Source: SKLM01 sp964450435 (lineage in GTDB: Bacteria > Chloroflexota > Anaerolineae > B4-G1). Taken from it: DNA of 43,980 bases. Below, piece by piece: positions 40,674 to 43,980 of this stretch. The DNA is taken from NCBI GenBank assembly GCA_964450435.1, contig CAYVCX010000017.1, positions 1 through 43,980 of the forward strand, in the 5' to 3' direction. The first letter of the stretch is position 1; the number at the start of each line of letters is the position of its first letter. Made by a program: the position numbers and the translations under genes. A model generated the notes under the pieces. That model saw only the letters and a list, made by a program, of their open reading frames with translations, was not told the origin of the DNA and ran no database searches.

Positions 40674-41120
40674 TCAGACAGAGAAGGTCTCGATGGTTGC
40701 GAGATCCCAGAGCTGCAACCCGGTGTCGGGGTCGTGGCGACGGTGGACGGTTGCAGGCGTGGTCTCGATGATGACTTCCAGGGTCGGTCCGACGACAGCT
40801 TCTACGATGTGGCCGCCACGGGCGGTGTAATCGGCACAGCCAATGGTGACGTGGGCGTGGACGATGTGCGTACCGTCCTGGCCCGTGGCGACGTCACCGG
40901 TCAGGTTGAGCACCTCGACGGGTTCGTCAAAGGATCGGTTCCGATAGGCTTTGGCTTCCGCATCGTAGTAACCCAGGGTCACGCGGTCAAAGGTGCCGAC
41001 GGCGCGGATTGCGGCGAACCCGATCCGATGCTGATCGGCGAAGCGTTGGAGACTGTCGATGGCTTCCTCCCCTCGCTCCAGGCGTACGAGGTAGTTCGGC
41101 CCCAATGGTTTGACGTGCAT
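40674..41120 (-). CDS. PPC/DUF296 domain protein
   Basis: A 148-aa protein made of one PPC (plants and prokaryotes conserved, DUF296) domain. Landmarks: LVRLERGEEAIDSLQRFADQHRI, AAIRAVGTFDRVTLGYYD, THIVHAHVTIGCADYTARGGHIVEAVVGPTLEVII with the conserved His and GGH. No AT-hook is present, as usual for bacterial members, whose function is not established. It is the first gene of the - strand block. The ATG at 41120 has AAGGGG a few bases upstream on the - strand and a consensus-like promoter about 50 bp further up. Confidence 0.9.
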   Translation of the reverse strand: MHVKPLGPNYLVRLERGEEAIDSLQRFADQHRIGFAAIRAVGTFDRVTLGYYDAEAKAYRNRSFDEPVEVLNLTGDVATGQDGTHIVHAHVTIGCADYTARGGHIVEAVVGPTLEVIIETTPATVHRRHDPDTGLQLWDLATIETFSV

Positions 41121-41167
41121 CTTTGCCCCTTGTGATCAGATGCGACGAGACTGCGAACTCTTGTGCC

Positions 41168-41196
41168 ATTCTAGCATAGAGCAGAGGAGCTGACAA
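41168..41196 (-). promoter_or_regulatory. Promoter of the - strand PPC-GT2-YjbQ-acetyltransferase block
   Basis: Read on the - strand: TTGTCA (41196-41191), exactly 17 bp of spacer, TAGAAT (41173-41168). The transcript would start near 41161 and give a leader of about 40 bases with a ribosome site (AAGGGG) before ATG 41120. Confidence 0.75.
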
Positions 41197-41736
41197 CTTG
41201 CGTTATGGCTGCGGTGAGAGGGCGCGCGCTGGGGAACCCGGACTGGCGCGGGCTCGCACGAGAGGAGCGGCTGGGTGCAGAAGCCGGGAGCTTGGGCACC
41301 AGGCGGGACCGCCAGGATACCACCGTTCTGGCGATGAGGATTGAGGGCCTTGCTGTTCTCGTCGGTCGGGCCGCTCCCCTGGATGAAGGGGAAGAGCAGA
41401 CTGGACGCGGTCCGCTGCCGGCCAGAGGAATCCGAGCGATCTGAGGCTCCAGGGGTGCTACGGATGGGCCGCCTCCGGAGACGGAGCGATGCCCTTGACG
41501 GCGCCGATCCCCAAGGTAGGAGGGCGCAAGGCGCGGGCGACTTGGGATGCGTGCCGTGTCACGGCAGTGGTCGCTGTGTGGATGTCGGCACCCTACAAGG
41601 CCGTCTCGTCTAACAGGGCCGTGTGCGGCAGCACGGAGGCCGCGACGTCGGGTTGCGGATGGTCCAGCTTGAGCATCCATCCCGGCATCTACTCTGGCCC
41701 GGCATTCTCTGGAGCCTAGCGAAGTGTCTCGAGTCA
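41197..41736. other. Intergenic region between divergent units, no convincing gene
   Basis: About 540 bp between the two divergent promoters. Short open frames occur on both strands (for example + 41205-41444), but none has a ribosome site, a recognisable family or continuity. On the - strand, around 41676-41450, one frame with stops gives residues faintly like the mobile domain of PEP-utilising enzymes (DIHTATTAVTRHASQVARAL). It may be an old gene relic, or chance. Confidence 0.5.
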
Positions 41737-41765
41737 TTGCGGGCGGGGTGCGCTGATGGTATAAT
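41737..41765 (+). promoter_or_regulatory. Promoter of the LPG-synthase-type membrane protein gene, leaderless arrangement
   Basis: A perfect TATAAT (41760-41765) with TTGCGG 17 bp upstream (41737-41742). Only 8 bp separate the -10 from GTG 41774 and there is no Shine-Dalgarno, so the transcript probably starts at or within two bases of the start codon. Confidence 0.75.
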
Positions 41766-41773
41766 CGCACGTT

Positions 41774-42763
41774 GTGCGTAAAGTGAATGTGGTCATTGGT
41801 GTGGTGATCAGCCTGGCCTGTCTCGGTCTGGCCCTGGCTGGCGTTGAATGGCGGCGTACTGCCAATGCCTTGCGGCAGGCGGACTGGCGTTACCTCTTTC
41901 CGGCCGGCGTGGCGGTGCTGGGTTATCTGTTGGCGCGGGCGTGCCGCTGGCGAATCCTCCTGGGACCCGAAGTCGGTCTGGTTGAAGCCTTCTCTGTGAT
42001 TAACATTGGCTATTTGATCAGCAATGTGCTGCCGTTTCGGCTGGGTGATCCGGCGCGGGCGGTGGCGATCGGGCTGAACGGCAAGGTCAAGATGAGTGCC
42101 GCGCTTTCCACTATCGTCGTCGAGCGCGTATTCGATATGCTGACTGTGGTGCTGTTGCTGGCGGTGACTGTGCCTTTCGCGGGGGAGGCCGGGTGGACCA
42201 GACGGGCCGGTCTGCTTGGCGGTGTGATGGGCCTGGGTTCTATGGCGGTCCTAGTTGCCTTGGCTGTTCGACCTCAGTGGGGGCGGAATGCCCTGGGCTG
42301 GGCACTGAGGCGACTACCTGCAATCAGCGAGGAACCCTGGCTAGAGAGGTTCGACGGCCTGGTGGAAGGGTTGGAGGCGCTTCGGTCTGCGCGACGGGCC
42401 GTCGGGCTGGCCGCCTGGTCCGTCGTGACGTGGGGTGTCACCGTGGGCTTCTACGTCGCCATTCTTCGGGCCTTCATTGACCAGCCGACCGTGGTCGAAG
42501 CGAGCTTCCTCACCGCGACGACCGGGCTGGGGATGGCCGTGCCCTCCTCCCCGGGGGCGATGGGCGTGTTCCATTCGATCGCGCGATACGCGCTAGAGCT
42601 TCCGTTTGGGGTGCCTACGGAGGCGGCAGTGGTGGTGGCTTTTGCCTCGCACACATTCCAATACGTTATGATGGTGCTGCTTGGGCTGGTGGGCCTGGTG
42701 CAGCAGAATCTGTCCTTCACTCAACTGCGGACTGACGCCAGGGCCACGGTGGCGAAGGAGTGA
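41774..42763 (+). CDS. Lysylphosphatidylglycerol synthase TM-domain family (UPF0104) membrane protein
   Basis: A 329-aa integral membrane protein with about eight hydrophobic helices. Family signatures: ACRWRILLGPEVGLVEAFSVINIGYLISNVLPFRLGDPARAVAIG (the NxxxPxRLGD segment), STIVVERVFDMLTVVLLL (VxERxxD) and GLGMAVPSSPGAMGVFHSIARYAL (PxSPGxxGxFx). Members include lipid-linked flippase-like proteins and the membrane half of MprF. Here no synthase domain is fused, so substrate and direction are unknown. GTG 41774 is chosen because a consensus -10 lies immediately upstream. Sugar-nucleotide and glycosyltransferase genes follow, which suggests a glycan or glycolipid pathway. Confidence 0.9.
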   Translation: MRKVNVVIGVVISLACLGLALAGVEWRRTANALRQADWRYLFPAGVAVLGYLLARACRWRILLGPEVGLVEAFSVINIGYLISNVLPFRLGDPARAVAIGLNGKVKMSAALSTIVVERVFDMLTVVLLLAVTVPFAGEAGWTRRAGLLGGVMGLGSMAVLVALAVRPQWGRNALGWALRRLPAISEEPWLERFDGLVEGLEALRSARRAVGLAAWSVVTWGVTVGFYVAILRAFIDQPTVVEASFLTATTGLGMAVPSSPGAMGVFHSIARYALELPFGVPTEAAVVVAFASHTFQYVMMVLLGLVGLVQQNLSFTQLRTDARATVAKE

Positions 42764-42770
42764 ACGGCCA

Positions 42771-42980
42771 GTGGCCAGTTATCTCGTCACGGGCGGCGCG
42801 GGATTTATTGGCTGCCACTACGTCCATCGCCTAGTGACCGGAGGCTATCGAGTTATCGTCTACGACAATCTGTCGCGACCGGGAAGCGAGACCAACGCGG
42901 CATGGGTACGCGATGAGACGGAATTGACGCCCTTTCGCATAGTGGCGGGCACGGGGCTGCCTGGTGACGAAGGATCGTGA
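42771..42980 (+). pseudogene. NAD-dependent epimerase/dehydratase, 5' remnant
   Basis: Starts at GTG 42771, 7 bp after the upstream stop, with the Rossmann start SYLVTGGAGFIGCHYVHRL and VIVYDNLSRPGSETNAAWVRDE, typical of extended SDR sugar epimerases (about 310 aa). Similarity is lost after FRIVAG, where the family continues with GDxRD, and the frame stops at 42980 after 69 residues. The following 125 bp hold no epimerase sequence, so most of the gene has been deleted. Confidence 0.75.
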
Positions 42981-43105
42981 CAAGGAGGTAGAGCCCGCCT
43001 CTTTGTGAATCTTGAGGAGAGGGGCAGCTCTGGCGGTCGTGGATAGGACATGGGACACTGATCGCTTTCGTGGGATCGAGCTGGGGGATTGTGGAGAACC
43101 GGACC

Positions 43106-43980
43106 ATGAAGATTCTGTTCACCCTGACGTACTATGTGCCACATCGTACTGGGCTGACGTTGCACGTCCGCAGAGTCGCTGAGGCACTGGCGAGCCGGGG
43201 CCACCAGGTCACTGTTCTCACCTCTCGGTACAGTCAAGAGCTGCCGCGAGAGGAGATGATCAACGGGGTGCGGGTGGTGAGACTCTGGTCTGCGATGCGC
43301 GTGAGCCGAACACAGATCATGCCGGGCTTTCCGCTGGCTGCCTGGCGCCTGATTGGGGAGCACGATATTGTTAGCCTTCATAGCCCGATGCCGGAGGCAG
43401 GCCTGGTGGCCTGTCTAGCCCGCCTGCGGGGCAGGCCGGTGGTGATGACGCACCACGGGGACGTCATTATGCCATCCGGCTGGTTCAATCGGGCGATTGA
43501 GTTGTGTATGTTCGGGTCATATCGGGCTGCCGCGGCGTACGCGACAACGGTGATTGCCTACAGCGAAGACTACGCAGAACACTCTCGCTACCTGCGTACT
43601 GTACCGGAGAAGGTAAGGGCGATCTATCCTCCCATTGAGGTCCCGAGCCCCGATCCTGCAGGCAGCATTGCCCTCCGAAAGGAGTATGGTCTGGAGAACC
43701 AGACTGTGATCGGCTATGCAGGTCGTTTCGTTGAGGAGAAGCGTCCTGACTTGCTGATTCGAACCATTCCGTACCTGGCGAAAGAGTTTCCGGACTTACG
43801 CATTGTCTTCGCGGGGGAGTACCGCATCAAGTACGAGGATTTCTTCGAACGGTGCGCACCGTTGGTGGAGGAGTTTAGGGACCAACTGGTATTCCTGGGA
43901 TTGCTGCGCGATCCGCAGAAGTTGGCTGATTTCTATGCGATGTGTGAAGTGCTGGCACTGCCGAGCGGATCGGAGTGCTT
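43106..43980 (+). CDS. Glycosyltransferase family 4 protein, 3' partial
   Basis: Open from ATG 43106 to the right edge, 291 codons visible. The N-terminal GT-B domain begins MKILFTLTYYVPHRTGLTLHVRRVAEALASRGHQVTVLTSRY. The linker holds VVMTHHGDVIMPSGWFNRAIE, and the C-terminal domain has VIGYAGRFVEEKRPDLLIRTI and VFAGEYR, ending at LALPSGSECF, the beginning of the donor-binding E-x7-E loop. It adds a sugar from a nucleotide donor to a lipid-linked or polymer acceptor, identity unknown. There is no clear Shine-Dalgarno. It lies 125 bp after the epimerase remnant and probably belongs to a glycan locus continuing beyond the window. Confidence 0.92.
   Translation, partial: MKILFTLTYYVPHRTGLTLHVRRVAEALASRGHQVTVLTSRYSQELPREEMINGVRVVRLWSAMRVSRTQIMPGFPLAAWRLIGEHDIVSLHSPMPEAGLVACLARLRGRPVVMTHHGDVIMPSGWFNRAIELCMFGSYRAAAAYATTVIAYSEDYAEHSRYLRTVPEKVRAIYPPIEVPSPDPAGSIALRKEYGLENQTVIGYAGRFVEEKRPDLLIRTIPYLAKEFPDLRIVFAGEYRIKYEDFFERCAPLVEEFRDQLVFLGLLRDPQKLADFYAMCEVLALPSGSEC

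Noticed and set aside
41205..41444. Small + strand gene in the divergent intergenic region
   Set aside because: No ribosome site, no family, and it lies across the upstream region of the - strand promoter.
41450..41676. Possible decayed PEP-utilising enzyme (PPDK-like) fragment on the - strand
   Set aside because: The resemblance (DIH ... TRHASQVARAL ... P) is short and needs gaps, and the frame has stops. A profile search of the six frames would be needed; I cannot tell it from chance.

Overview
This 44-kb, GC-rich window reads as ordinary bacterial chromosome with densely packed, co-oriented genes. All genes from the left edge to about 38.0 kb lie on the + strand. A four-gene block at 38.0-41.1 kb lies on the - strand, and the + strand resumes to the right edge. 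The gene mix suggests Chloroflexota (Anaerolineae or Dehalococcoidia-like) or a neighbouring deep phylum: a bacterial archaeo-eukaryotic release-factor-like protein, a DUF1931 double-histone-fold protein, a Thermus-type PolX, several S41, HtrA and site-2 proteases, GTG/TTG starts and apparently leaderless genes. This placement is inference. There is no rRNA or tRNA in the window to settle it. I see no phage, IS or CRISPR.

Layout. 0-4.3 kb: a uracil-DNA glycosylase cut by the window edge, a frameshifted helix-hairpin-helix protein, an HtrA-type lipoprotein protease and a tandem universal stress protein. 4.4-13.2 kb: a single 2,920-residue cyclic beta-1,2-glucan synthase (NdvB/ChvB type). 13.3-19.3 kb: a tight run of PRPP synthetase, PolX, rhomboid protease, NAD-dependent DNA ligase LigA and a small membrane protein. 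19.8-28.8 kb: an APP1-like (DUF2183) phosphatase, an MBL-fold hydrolase, the DUF1931 histone-fold protein, two tandem phosphoribosyltransferases, DUF2267, an Fpg/MutM-type glycosylase, an S41 protease-like protein and an M50 site-2 protease with CBS domains. 29.0-38.0 kb: a frameshifted double PRC-barrel protein, DUF72, an HPF/RaiA-like protein, an unknown membrane protein, a P2-type cation ATPase of deviating base composition, a baeRF-like protein, a DAG-kinase-like lipid kinase and an unknown acidic protein. 38.0-41.1 kb (- strand): an apparent operon, read PPC/DUF296 protein, GT2, YjbQ, Eis-like acetyltransferase, with a clear promoter. 41.8-44 kb: an LPG-synthase-type membrane protein with a consensus -10 directly before its GTG, a truncated epimerase remnant, and a GT4 glycosyltransferase cut by the right edge.

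Two themes stand out. First, genes for most base-excision-repair steps sit within 26 kb: uracil glycosylase, Fpg-type glycosylase/lyase, PolX and LigA. They are accompanied by PRPP synthetase, two phosphoribosyltransferases and a histone-fold protein. Second, the right half collects stress or dormancy-type genes (HPF-like, baeRF, PRC-barrel, DUF2267, CBS-S2P). The most unusual single observations are a family-4-like UDG in which all four Fe-S cysteine positions are replaced, the DUF1931 histone-fold gene, a 53-bp intergenic repeat placed just upstream of two unrelated genes, an S41 protein lacking the usual catalytic lysine, and two frameshifted genes, one apparently caused by a short tandem duplication. 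No single element proves a new system.
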